Shown here: piece after piece, positions 50,919-62,813 of the stretch | Position numbering within the stretch: position 1 is the first letter of the stretch | How the letters are laid out: each line of letters starts with the position of its first letter | Assembly: GCF_018326265.1 (NCBI RefSeq) | Contig: NZ_AP023360.1 | Span: 7,561,001-7,625,000 of the forward strand | Direction of reading: 5' to 3' | DNA length: 64,000 nt | From: Catellatospora sp. IY07-71 | Lineage (GTDB): Bacteria > Actinomycetota > Actinomycetes > Mycobacteriales > Micromonosporaceae | Made by a program: the position numbers and the translations under genes | The notes under the pieces: model-generated | Told to the model about the DNA's origin: nothing | The model's database searches: none | The model's input: the letters and a program-made list of their open reading frames with translations, nothing else

Positions 50919-51974
50919 CTACGTGGATTGGCGGCGGATCAGGCGGGGGTGGAAGATGACGGAGCGGGGTTTGGCGTCGGATTTGCCGATGCGGGCGAGC
51001 AGGAGGCGGGCCATCTCGGCGGCCATCTCCTCCAGCGGCTGGTGGATCGTGGTGAGCTGTGGGCGGCACTGGAGTGCGGCGATGCTGTCGTCGAAGCCGA
51101 CCACCGCGACGTCGTCGGGCACCTTCTTGCCGAGGTCGCGCAGGGCCTGCAGGGCGCCCTCGGCCATCAGATCGTTCGCGACGAACAGGGCGTCGATCTC
51201 GGGGTGCGCCGCGAACAGCTCCCGGGCGGCGTTCTCGCCGCTGGCACGGGTGAAGTTGCCCGCCGCCGACGGCACGTAGGCGTGCCCGTGCACGGCGAGC
51301 GCCGCCCGGAACCCGGCCAGCCGGTCCTGGCTGGACGGCATGTCCAGCGGGCCTGAGATGGTGGCCAGGTGGTGGCGGCCGACGGCGAGCAGGTGCTCGG
51401 CGGCGAGCTTCGCGCCGACCTGCTGCTCGACGTCGACGTAGCTCATCGGCAGCGGCTTGGCGGGGCGGGCCGACAGCACCGCCGGGATGCCCAGGTCGCA
51501 GAGCATCTGCGGGAGCGGGTCGGCGGCGCTGCTGGAGATGAGCAGGACCCCGTCGACGTGGCCCTGCCGCAGGTAGCGCAGCACGTGGTGATGGGCCGGC
51601 GACTCGGCGGGCATGATCACCAGGTGGATGCCCTCGGGGCGGAGCACCTCCAGCGCCCCGGCGGTGATGCGGCCGAGGAACGGGTCGGTGAAGATCCGGT
51701 TCAGGAAGGGCTCGTCGGACTCGTTGCGGTCGTCCGGCTCGGACACGACCAGCGCCACGGAGTCGGTGCGCCGGGTGACCAGGGAACGCGCGGCGAGGTT
51801 GGGCACGTAACCCGTGGCGTCGATGGCGCGCTGAACCAGTTCACGCAGCTCGGGGTCGACGGTGGACACCCCGTTGATGACGCGCGAGACGGTCGACCGG
51901 GACACCCCTGCCCATTCCGCGACCTGTTCCAGCGTCGGGGACCGCTGGCCGTCATGGGGTCGAGTGCTCGTCAT
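50919..51974 (-). CDS. cebR: LacI-family repressor of the Ceb cluster
   Basis: 351-residue LacI/GalR regulator. N-terminal helix-turn-helix and hinge (TLEQVAEWAGVSRSTVSRVI, then YVPNLAARSLVTRRTDSVAL) and a periplasmic-binding-protein-like ligand domain, with core signatures DGVLLISSS, DALFVANDLMAEGALQAL and DVAVVGFDDS. ATG 51974 has AAAGGATG upstream; the frame extends to 52016 without a better start. An operator in its own promoter indicates autoregulation. By synteny and operator type it corresponds to CebR, released by cellobiose in Streptomyces. Confidence 0.9.
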   Translation of the reverse strand: MTSTRPHDGQRSPTLEQVAEWAGVSRSTVSRVINGVSTVDPELRELVQRAIDATGYVPNLAARSLVTRRTDSVALVVSEPDDRNESDEPFLNRIFTDPFLGRITAGALEVLRPEGIHLVIMPAESPAHHHVLRYLRQGHVDGVLLISSSAADPLPQMLCDLGIPAVLSARPAKPLPMSYVDVEQQVGAKLAAEHLLAVGRHHLATISGPLDMPSSQDRLAGFRAALAVHGHAYVPSAAGNFTRASGENAARELFAAHPEIDALFVANDLMAEGALQALRDLGKKVPDDVAVVGFDDSIAALQCRPQLTTIHQPLEEMAAEMARLLLARIGKSDAKPRSVIFHPRLIRRQST

Positions 51975-51998
51975 GTCATCCTTTATATCAGGTATTCC

Positions 51999-52012
51999 GG
52001 GGAGCGCTCTCT
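51999..52012. promoter_or_regulatory. CebR-type operator in the regulator's own promoter
   Basis: GGGGAGCGCTCTCT, 25 nt upstream of the cebR ATG. Same core as the three sites near cebE and the GH16 gene. Confidence 0.8.
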
Positions 52013-52093
52013 CCAAGGTCGTCTTTATTTTTCACGCAGGTCAGGACAGAAATCAAGGCATGGGTATTGGGCTGGACTGAACCGGTTGACCTA

Positions 52094-52149
52094 GATCATC
52101 GGAAATCCGGCGGCCGATCCGCCATTCGGGAAATGCGTTTCCGATCATC
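52094..52149. repeat. GATCATCGGAAA palindrome
   Basis: Arms 52094-52105 and 52138-52149 pair at 11 of 12 positions and enclose a smaller stem GGCGG / CCGCC (52109-52123). Intergenic, same nested style as the other elements. Confidence 0.55.
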
Positions 52150-52181
52150 GAAGGCCCTCGCCACGACGGCCGCCGAATGAT

Positions 52182-52220
52182 GAAGGGGCGGTGCCCGGCC
52201 GGACCGGACACCGCCCCTTC
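52182..52220 (-). terminator. Terminator of GNAT gene
   Basis: Perfect 12-bp stem GAAGGGGCGGTG / CACCGCCCCTTC with a 15-nt loop, 10 nt beyond the GNAT stop on the minus strand. Confidence 0.65.
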
Positions 52221-52229
52221 GCTCAGGGG

Positions 52230-52769
52230 TCAACCGCGCGGCGGGCTGACCGTGGAGCGCATGGTGACCAGGGGGCCGTCGTACTCCCAGGACGGGTCCA
52301 GCGCGCCGTCGGCGGCGAGGCGGCGCAGCATCCGCAGGGCGGGCTGGTTGAGCGACAGCACGTGCGCGACCACCCCGTCGTGCCCGAGCGCGGGGGCCAG
52401 CACGGTCAGCCGGCGGGCCAGCTCGGTGCCGAGCCCGCACCGCTGCCACGCGTCGGCCACCAGGAACGCGAGCTCGCCGCAGCCGTCGCCGGTCCGGAAC
52501 AGCTGGCCCATGGCCACCGCCCGGCCGTCGTCGGCGCCGCCCACCACGGTGGCGAGCAGCGTGTGCCCGGCCTCGGGCGTCAGCGTGCGGGCGATCCGGG
52601 CGGGGGAAGGCGCACCGGCGCCGGAGGTGTAGCGGCGGCGCAGGCTCTCCGGCGAGCAGCGCGCGTGGAGGTCCAGCACCTGAGCCAGGTCGGTCTCGTC
52701 CGCGCCCCTGAAGACGATCTCGACCGCAGTGGCTCCGTGGCTGAGCTGCCGTTCTATGTCGAGCATCAT
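52230..52769 (-). CDS. GNAT acetyltransferase
   Basis: 179-residue protein with a GNAT fold: an N-terminal strand-helix unit (VFRGADETDLAQVLDLHARC), a central beta-strand pair (VAMGQLFRTGDGCGELAFLV), the acetyl-CoA loop QRCGLGTELARRLTVLA, and helix HVLSLNQPALRMLRRLA. Resembles the GNAT domains of multidomain protein acetyltransferases. Start ATG 52769 (or 52766). Divergent from a TetR gene with a shared operator in the 46-nt gap, so TetR probably controls it. Acceptor unknown. Confidence 0.85.
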   Translation of the reverse strand: MMLDIERQLSHGATAVEIVFRGADETDLAQVLDLHARCSPESLRRRYTSGAGAPSPARIARTLTPEAGHTLLATVVGGADDGRAVAMGQLFRTGDGCGELAFLVADAWQRCGLGTELARRLTVLAPALGHDGVVAHVLSLNQPALRMLRRLAADGALDPSWEYDGPLVTMRSTVSPPRG

Positions 52770-52783
52770 AATTCAAGGGTGCG

Positions 52784-52801
52784 CTATGATGGCCGTCATA
52801 G
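52784..52801. promoter_or_regulatory. TetR operator between divergent genes
   Basis: 18-bp palindrome CTATGATGGCCGTCATAG with perfect 6-bp outer arms, 15 nt before both the TetR ATG and the GNAT ATG. Confidence 0.7.
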
Positions 52802-52815
52802 TCAAGGGGACGGGC

Positions 52816-53418
52816 ATGACGACCGATACGCGGGACAAGATGGTGCGCACCGCGGCGCTGCTGCTGGCCGAGCGCGGCTACGCCGCGACGTCCTTCCAGG
52901 ACGTCATCGCCCGGTCCGGGGCGCCGCGCGGCTCCATCTACCACCACTTCCCCGGCGGCAAGGAGCAGCTCGCGGCCGAGGCGCTGCGCTGGTACGCCGG
53001 GCGCAACCGGGTCCAGGTCGGCGGCGACGCGCCGGGCGGCCGGGCGCTGGACGCCGTCGCCGGCTACTTCGCCGCGATGGCGAGCTGGCTGCGCAAGACG
53101 GACTTCAAGGGCGGCTGCCCGATCGCCGGGGTGGCCCTGGACGTGGGCCCGGACGAGCCGCTGCACGCGGTGGTCGCCGCCGCCTTCGCCGACTGGCGCG
53201 GCGTGCTGGAGCACGCGTTCCAGGCGGAGGGCTGCGCACCCGGCACGGCACGAGCGCTGGGCGCGCTGGTCATCGCCGCTGCGGAGGGCGCGCTGCTGCT
53301 CGCCCGCGCCGAGCGTGACCTCACCGCCTACCAGGACGTCGCCGCCGAGGTGCTCTGGCACCTGCGCACCACGCTGGCCGCCGCCGCGGGCGAACCCGCC
53401 GCCAGCGCGGTGCGCTGA
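52816..53418 (+). CDS. TetR-family repressor (LmrA/YxaF-like)
   Basis: 200-residue regulator with an N-terminal TetR helix-turn-helix (AALLLAERGYAATSFQDVIA, then GSIYHHFPGGKEQLAAEAL) and the C-terminal ligand domain with FKGGCPIAGVALDVG that marks the LmrA/YxaF group of drug- or flavonoid-responsive repressors. ATG 52816 follows AAGGGGA. Its operator sits just upstream, so it is autoregulated and governs the divergent GNAT gene. Confidence 0.9.
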   Translation: MTTDTRDKMVRTAALLLAERGYAATSFQDVIARSGAPRGSIYHHFPGGKEQLAAEALRWYAGRNRVQVGGDAPGGRALDAVAGYFAAMASWLRKTDFKGGCPIAGVALDVGPDEPLHAVVAAAFADWRGVLEHAFQAEGCAPGTARALGALVIAAAEGALLLARAERDLTAYQDVAAEVLWHLRTTLAAAAGEPAASAVR

Positions 53419-53526
53419 CCCGCCGCCTGCGCTTCGGGATACCGACAAAAGGGCTATTCTGGGTCCCGAGGACTTTTCATCTTCGTATCGACGGGGCGGC
53501 GGCCTTGACGGATTCCGGGGCGGACG

Positions 53527-58400
<4,874 letters not shown>

Positions 58401-58407
<7 letters not shown>

Positions 58408-58420
58408 GGCGGCTCAGCCG
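58401..58420. terminator. 20-bp palindrome over two convergent stop codons
   Basis: CGGCTGAG-GCGG-CTCAGCCG is a perfect hairpin containing the TGA of the giant gene (58405-58407) and, on the other strand, the TGA of the DUF2332 gene (58414-58416). Confidence 0.6.
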
Positions 58421-59349
58421 AACCAGGTCAGCGCCTGGCCGTGGCCCCGGGTCCAGGCCAGCGGCCTGCCGTCGAGGGCGAGCACGTTGTGCAGCAGCTC
58501 GCCGGGCGGCTCGGGCAGCCCGGCCAGCGGCAGCGTCTCCGGGCTCTCCACGGAGATCCAGTGGCCGGGCAGCTCGCGTACCAGCTCGACGAACGCGTCC
58601 CGCCGGGGCCGCGGCACCTGGTACAGGACCGAGGTGTGGAACACCACCAGCGTCGCGCCCCGCGGGGCGCGCGCCGCCAGCGCGGCCAGATCGTCCACGG
58701 CGTCACCCCGGGTGAGCAGCGGCGGCTCGGCCGCCGCGACGGCCGCCGCGGCCCGCATCCGGTCGCGCCGGTGCCCGTGCTCCGGCCAGATCAGCGCATC
58801 GAGCCAGGCGACGTCGCCGGGCTCGGTGACGTCCAGCGGGTTCAGGTCGAGCCCGGCCCGCCACACCACCTCCGGTACGCCGGACGGCGGTGTCATGCCG
58901 ACCGCGGCGCAGTGCAGCACCGGCGCTCCGCCGCCGACCGCGTGCTCGCCGTAGCGGTAGCCGTAGCGGTCGGGGTACAGGCACAGCCCGGCGGACGCGC
59001 CGACCTCCAGCAGCGCCAGCGGCTGCGGCAGCGCGGCGAGCACCGGCAGCAGCAGCGCGCAGCGGCCCGGCTCGTTCGTCTGCACGATGCGGACCCGCAG
59101 CTGCTCCTCGACGGCGGGCCAGCGGGTGAGCACGAACTCGCGGCAGGCGGCCGGGTCGTCGACCGGCCCGCCCAGCCATCGCACGACGCCGAAGAGGAGG
59201 TTGGGCTGCCGCTTGTCCGGGGGCAGCGTGCCGAGCAGCGCCAGCAGCTCCGGGTCGGCGGCGACGGCGAGGGCGAGGCGCTCGTACACGGGCGACGAGT
59301 CCCGCGCCTCCCGCTCGGCGAAGTCGGTGTACCAGGCGGCGAGGTCCAT
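58414..59349 (-). CDS. DUF2332 family protein
   Basis: 311-residue actinobacterial protein of unknown function. Typical family opening DLAAWYTDFAEREARDSSPVYERLA and conserved centre PLALLEVGASAGLCLYPDRY, which has the look of a methyltransferase-like GxSxG/AdoMet loop, followed by GDAVDDLAALAARAP and VVFHTSVLYQVP. Start ATG 59349 fits the family; in-frame ATG 59361 is an alternative. Convergent with the signalling gene. Confidence 0.85.
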   Translation of the reverse strand: MDLAAWYTDFAEREARDSSPVYERLALAVAADPELLALLGTLPPDKRQPNLLFGVVRWLGGPVDDPAACREFVLTRWPAVEEQLRVRIVQTNEPGRCALLLPVLAALPQPLALLEVGASAGLCLYPDRYGYRYGEHAVGGGAPVLHCAAVGMTPPSGVPEVVWRAGLDLNPLDVTEPGDVAWLDALIWPEHGHRRDRMRAAAAVAAAEPPLLTRGDAVDDLAALAARAPRGATLVVFHTSVLYQVPRPRRDAFVELVRELPGHWISVESPETLPLAGLPEPPGELLHNVLALDGRPLAWTRGHGQALTWFG

Positions 59350-59480
59350 GCAGGAGACCATCTCATCCCGTGCGGCGGCTCGCTGTCCCCGCCGTGCGGG
59401 GTCCGGCCGGGTGGAGAAAAGGGCCACCCGATGTGTTTTGGCGCTGTGCGTGCTGGAGGCGCGACGGGCAGGATCGAGGG

Positions 59481-60650
59481 GTGGACGTCTCCCTGACCGC
59501 GTACCAGGACCAGCACGACGAAGAGCGGCCCGGACGGTTCCCACCCGCGTCGATGTCGGACCTGGTGGACCGGCCGGTCGCGTACGACCTGGCGGAGAGC
59601 ACCTGCCCGCCGCTGCGGCTCGGCGAGCTGCTGGCCCCGGACGTGCTGGCCCGCCTGCACACGCTGGAGATCGGCTACGGCACCAGCCAGGGCGACCCGG
59701 AGCTGCGCGCGCTCATCGCCGCCGAGACCGGCGTCGCGCCCGGCGACGTGCTGGTCACCGCGGGCGGTGTCACCGCCATGTTCCTGCTCGCGCTGACCGT
59801 GTGCCGGGCGGGGGACGCGGCGGTCGTCACGACGCCCTGCTTCCCGCCCGCGCGCGCCGTGCTCGACGCCCTGGACTGCCGGGTCACCGCCGTCCCGCTG
59901 AGCTTCGGCGCGGGATACCGCCTCGACGTCGACGCGGTGGCCGCCGCGCTCACCCCGGCCACCCGGCTGGTGTCGCTGGCCTCGCCGCAGAACCCGTCCG
60001 GGGTCGCCTTCGCCGAGCCGGACCTGCGCCGCCTGCTGGACCGGATGGCCGTGACGGCGCCCCGCGCGGTGCTGCTGCTGGACGAGACGTACCGGCAGAC
60101 CGCCTACGGCGACGCCGCGCCGCCGCCGTCCCTGGCGCACCTGTCCCCACGGGTGGTGAGCTGCTCCTCGCTGTCGAAGTCGCACGGTGCGCCCGGCATC
60201 CGGGTCGGCTGGCTCACCGCCACCGATCCGCAGTTGTACGAGGCGCTGCGGCGGGCCAGGTTCAACACGCAGATCGCCGGGTCGGGGGTGGACGAGCTGC
60301 TGGCGATCGAGGTGCTGCGGCGGCAGGAGGAGATCCTCGGCCCGCGCCGGACCATGCTCGCGGCCGCGCTGGAGACGCTGACCGCGTGGGCCGACGCGCA
60401 CCGCGACACCGTCGGCTTCGTCCGCCCCGACGGCGGCGCGCTCTGCTGCCTGCGGCTGCGCGACGACCGATACGACGACCAGGCGGTACGCCGCTTCTAC
60501 GCCGCGCTCGCCGAACGCGACACCCGCGTCGCGCCCGGCTCCTGGTTCGGCGAGGACGACCGGGTGTTCCGGCTCGGGTTCGGCCACCTGCCGCTGCCCG
60601 CCTTCGGGGCCGCGCTGGACCGGCTCGCCGACGCCCTGACGGCGGTGTGA
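59481..60650 (+). CDS. PLP-dependent aminotransferase, class I/II
   Basis: 389-residue fold-type I enzyme. The PLP site is SSLSKSHGAPGIRVGW (Lys Schiff base), with upstream LASPQNPSG and LLLDETYRQTAYG, and C-terminal Arg-containing RLGFGHLPL for the carboxylate. Resembles arginine/aspartate-type aminotransferases without a clear substrate call. GTG 59481 follows GGATCGAGGG; ATG 59553 would still give a complete domain. The SLOG-like gene begins one base after its stop, so both are co-translated. Confidence 0.88.
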   Translation: MDVSLTAYQDQHDEERPGRFPPASMSDLVDRPVAYDLAESTCPPLRLGELLAPDVLARLHTLEIGYGTSQGDPELRALIAAETGVAPGDVLVTAGGVTAMFLLALTVCRAGDAAVVTTPCFPPARAVLDALDCRVTAVPLSFGAGYRLDVDAVAAALTPATRLVSLASPQNPSGVAFAEPDLRRLLDRMAVTAPRAVLLLDETYRQTAYGDAAPPPSLAHLSPRVVSCSSLSKSHGAPGIRVGWLTATDPQLYEALRRARFNTQIAGSGVDELLAIEVLRRQEEILGPRRTMLAAALETLTAWADAHRDTVGFVRPDGGALCCLRLRDDRYDDQAVRRFYAALAERDTRVAPGSWFGEDDRVFRLGFGHLPLPAFGAALDRLADALTAV

Positions 60651-60651
60651 C

Positions 60652-61134
60652 GTGCCCCGGATCGGCGTCACCGGCCACACCGACCTGACCGGCCCGACCA
60701 CCGCGGCGGTGGCCCGCGCCCTGCGCGAGCTGCTCGCCGCGCACCCCGCCGAAGCGCTGGTGGGGGTGTCCTGCCTGGCGGCGGGCGCCGACACGCTCTT
60801 CGCCGAGGCGGTGCTCGACCACGGCGGGCGGCTGGAGGTGGTGCTGCCCGCGGCCGACTACCGCGCCCGCAAGGTGCGGCCCGAGCATGCCCCCGCCTTC
60901 GACCGGCTGCTCGGGCAGGCCGCCGACGTGCGGGTGCTGCCGTTCCCCGCGTCGGGCGCGGCGGCGTACGAGGCCGCGAACGAGACCATGCTCGGATCGT
61001 GCGAGCTGCTCGTCGCCGTCTGGGACGGGCAGCCCGCCGCGGACCGGGGCGGCACCGGTGCGGTCGTCACCGCGGCCCGCGCCCGCGGCCTGCCCGTCAC
61101 CATCGTCTGGCCGGCCGGGTCGGCACGCGGCTGA
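60652..61134 (+). CDS. SLOG/LOG-like Rossmann protein
   Basis: 160-residue soluble protein with a Rossmann-type nucleotide-binding fold: IGVTGHTDLTGPT at the N-terminus, VGVSCLAAGADTLFAEAVL, LEVVLPAADYRARKV, ANETMLGSCELLVAVWDGQPA and a Gly-rich GGTGAVVTAARARG. This is the pattern of SLOG (SMF/DprA-LOG) proteins, which sense or hydrolyse nucleotide-derived ligands and are often in stress or conflict systems. GTG 60652 lies 1 nt after the aminotransferase stop. Confidence 0.78.
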   Translation: MPRIGVTGHTDLTGPTTAAVARALRELLAAHPAEALVGVSCLAAGADTLFAEAVLDHGGRLEVVLPAADYRARKVRPEHAPAFDRLLGQAADVRVLPFPASGAAAYEAANETMLGSCELLVAVWDGQPAADRGGTGAVVTAARARGLPVTIVWPAGSARG

Positions 61135-61177
61135 ACCCCGGCCGCGATCGCCGGTCACGGCCCGATTTCCCGGCATC

Positions 61178-61209
61178 GTCCACTGTCAGCAGCCCTGTCT
61201 ATAGTGGAC
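61178..61209 (+). promoter_or_regulatory. Promoter/operator of the orphan permease
   Basis: GTCCACT (61178-61184) and AGTGGAC (61203-61209) are perfect 7-bp inverted repeats 18 nt apart, and TATAGT (61200-61205) resembles a -10 box. About 40 nt before the ATG at 61249. Confidence 0.45.
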
Positions 61210-61248
61210 TGACGCGCGCACCCCCGGTTGCCGACGAAGGGCGGAGAC

Positions 61249-62229
61249 ATGACCACGACGGATCCGGCCCCGCCCTACGCCGCCCAGCCCCACACCGCCC
61301 CGCCCCGGCGGCGCACCGCGGGCCTGCTCGCCCATCTCGGCTGGGAGGCGCTGCTCCTGCTGCTCGCCGTCGTGGCGCTGATCAGCATCCTGCTCCAGGC
61401 CGACGCCGGCGCGCTCGGTCCCGGCCTGTGGACAAGCATGGCCGCCACCGGCCTGCTCGCCACCGGGTTCGCGCTGTCCCTGCGCACCGGCACGCCCAAC
61501 CTCGCCGTCGGCGCGCAGGCGGCCCTGGCGGGCGTCGTCTACGCCGAACTCGCCCGGTCGGACTGGCCCCCGCTGCTCGCGGGGACGACGGCGGTCCTGC
61601 TCATGCTCGTGCTCGGGTTGCTCCTCGGCACGCTGACCGGGCTCACCTCGGCGCCCGCGTGGGCCGTCTCGCTCGGCGCCCTCGCCCTGGCCCAGTCGAT
61701 CGCCATCGGCCTGTCCGACTCCCGCGGCGTGATCCTGCCCGACGGCCCCGACGGCGCAGCGACCGGCTGGCTGTGGCTGGCGGTGTTCGTGCTCGGCTCA
61801 CTCGCCGGTGGCGCCCTGTTCCTCCTGCCCGGCGTGCGGCGCGCGCTCGGCGTCGGCGACCCCGCGCCGGGGTTCCGGCCGTCCCGGCTGCTCGGCGCGG
61901 TGGCCGGGTTCGGCGGCTCCAGCGTGCTCGCCGCGCTCAGCGGCATCGTCCTGGTGGGACGCCTCGGCGGGGCCTTCCCCAACAGCGATCGGCTCGTGAT
62001 CGCCGTGGCGGCCGCGGTGCTCGGCGGGATCAGCGTGTTCACCTTCCGCGGCGGTGTCGCCGGGACGCTGTTCGCGACCGCGTTCCTGGTCCTGGCCGAG
62101 AACGCGCTGCGCCTCTCGGACCTGCCGCTCTGGCTGGTGTTCTCGCTGGTGCCGGCCCTGGCGATCCTCTTCGGCATCCTGATCGGCCTGGCCCTGGACA
62201 AGATCGCCGGCCCCGAGCCGCAGCCCTGA
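61249..62229 (+). CDS. Sugar-type ABC permease (RbsC-like), orphan
   Basis: 326-residue membrane protein of the BPD_transp_2 branch (branched-chain amino acid/ribose transporters), about eight to nine helices: LGWEALLLLLAVVALISILL, LWTSMAATGLLATGFALSL, and the conserved TGTPNLAVGAQAALAGVVYA block. No ATPase or binding protein is adjacent, so it must use remote partners or has been recruited for another role. ATG 61249 (MTTTDPAPPY) has GGGCGGAGAC upstream. Confidence 0.82.
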   Translation: MTTTDPAPPYAAQPHTAPPRRRTAGLLAHLGWEALLLLLAVVALISILLQADAGALGPGLWTSMAATGLLATGFALSLRTGTPNLAVGAQAALAGVVYAELARSDWPPLLAGTTAVLLMLVLGLLLGTLTGLTSAPAWAVSLGALALAQSIAIGLSDSRGVILPDGPDGAATGWLWLAVFVLGSLAGGALFLLPGVRRALGVGDPAPGFRPSRLLGAVAGFGGSSVLAALSGIVLVGRLGGAFPNSDRLVIAVAAAVLGGISVFTFRGGVAGTLFATAFLVLAENALRLSDLPLWLVFSLVPALAILFGILIGLALDKIAGPEPQP

Positions 62230-62317
62230 CCGAGCGGCGGCCCGAACGCCCGCCGGTCGCCTGCTCACCACGGCGGGCAGACGCAGCAGCGTCGACCTGC
62301 CGGCGCGGGCCGTCACC

Positions 62318-62367
62318 AGATCTTGCGCACTTCGTGTCGCCGGAGCAGCACGAAGTGCACAAGATCT
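62318..62367. repeat. AGATCTTG nested palindrome
   Basis: Arms 62318-62336 and 62349-62367 pair at 18 of 19 positions with a 12-nt loop; each arm contains AGATCT and TGCGCA-type palindromes. Lies between the convergent permease and roadblock stops. Confidence 0.75.
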
Positions 62368-62374
62368 ACGACGG

Positions 62375-62809
62375 TCAGCCGACCGCTGCCGCCAGCGGCA
62401 GGGACAGCTGCAGCTCCGCCCGTACGGCGGGGGTGAGCACCTCGCCCGCCTGCTTGCACAGCTTGGCCATCTCGTAGCCGGCCACGCCGACGTCCGACCC
62501 GCTGGCCACCAGCGTCGCCATGCTGGAGCCGTCGCGGATCGGCATCACCAGCAGGAAGCCCCGACCCAGCTCGACGACGGTCTGGCGCACCTCGTCGCCG
62601 TCGAACATGTGCGCCGCCGTCTTCGTCACGCTGACCAGGCTCGCCGTCAGCGCGGCGAACTGGTCGGCGCTGTCGCGGGGCAGCCGGTCCGACACGGCCA
62701 CCAGCAGACCGTCGGAGGAGACGACGACGGAGTGCACCACGCCCGCCACCCGCTCGGTGAAACCGCTGATGAGCCAGTTGAAGTCGCGCGCCGCGGCACT
62801 GATCGCCAT
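62375..62809 (-). CDS. Roadblock/LC7 domain protein (CvnB-like)
   Basis: 144-residue single-domain roadblock protein (DFNWLISGFTERVAGVVHSVVVSSDGLLVAVS, then DEVRQTVVELGRGFLLVMPI, TLVASGSDVGVAGYEMAKL). In actinobacterial conservons it is the GTPase-regulating partner of the upstream kinase. The usual next genes (DUF742 and a small GTPase) are not present downstream; a palindrome and a convergent permease gene follow instead. ATG 62809, 4 nt after the kinase stop. Confidence 0.88.
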   Translation of the reverse strand: MAISAAARDFNWLISGFTERVAGVVHSVVVSSDGLLVAVSDRLPRDSADQFAALTASLVSVTKTAAHMFDGDEVRQTVVELGRGFLLVMPIRDGSSMATLVASGSDVGVAGYEMAKLCKQAGEVLTPAVRAELQLSLPLAAAVG

Positions 62810-62813
62810 GTCC

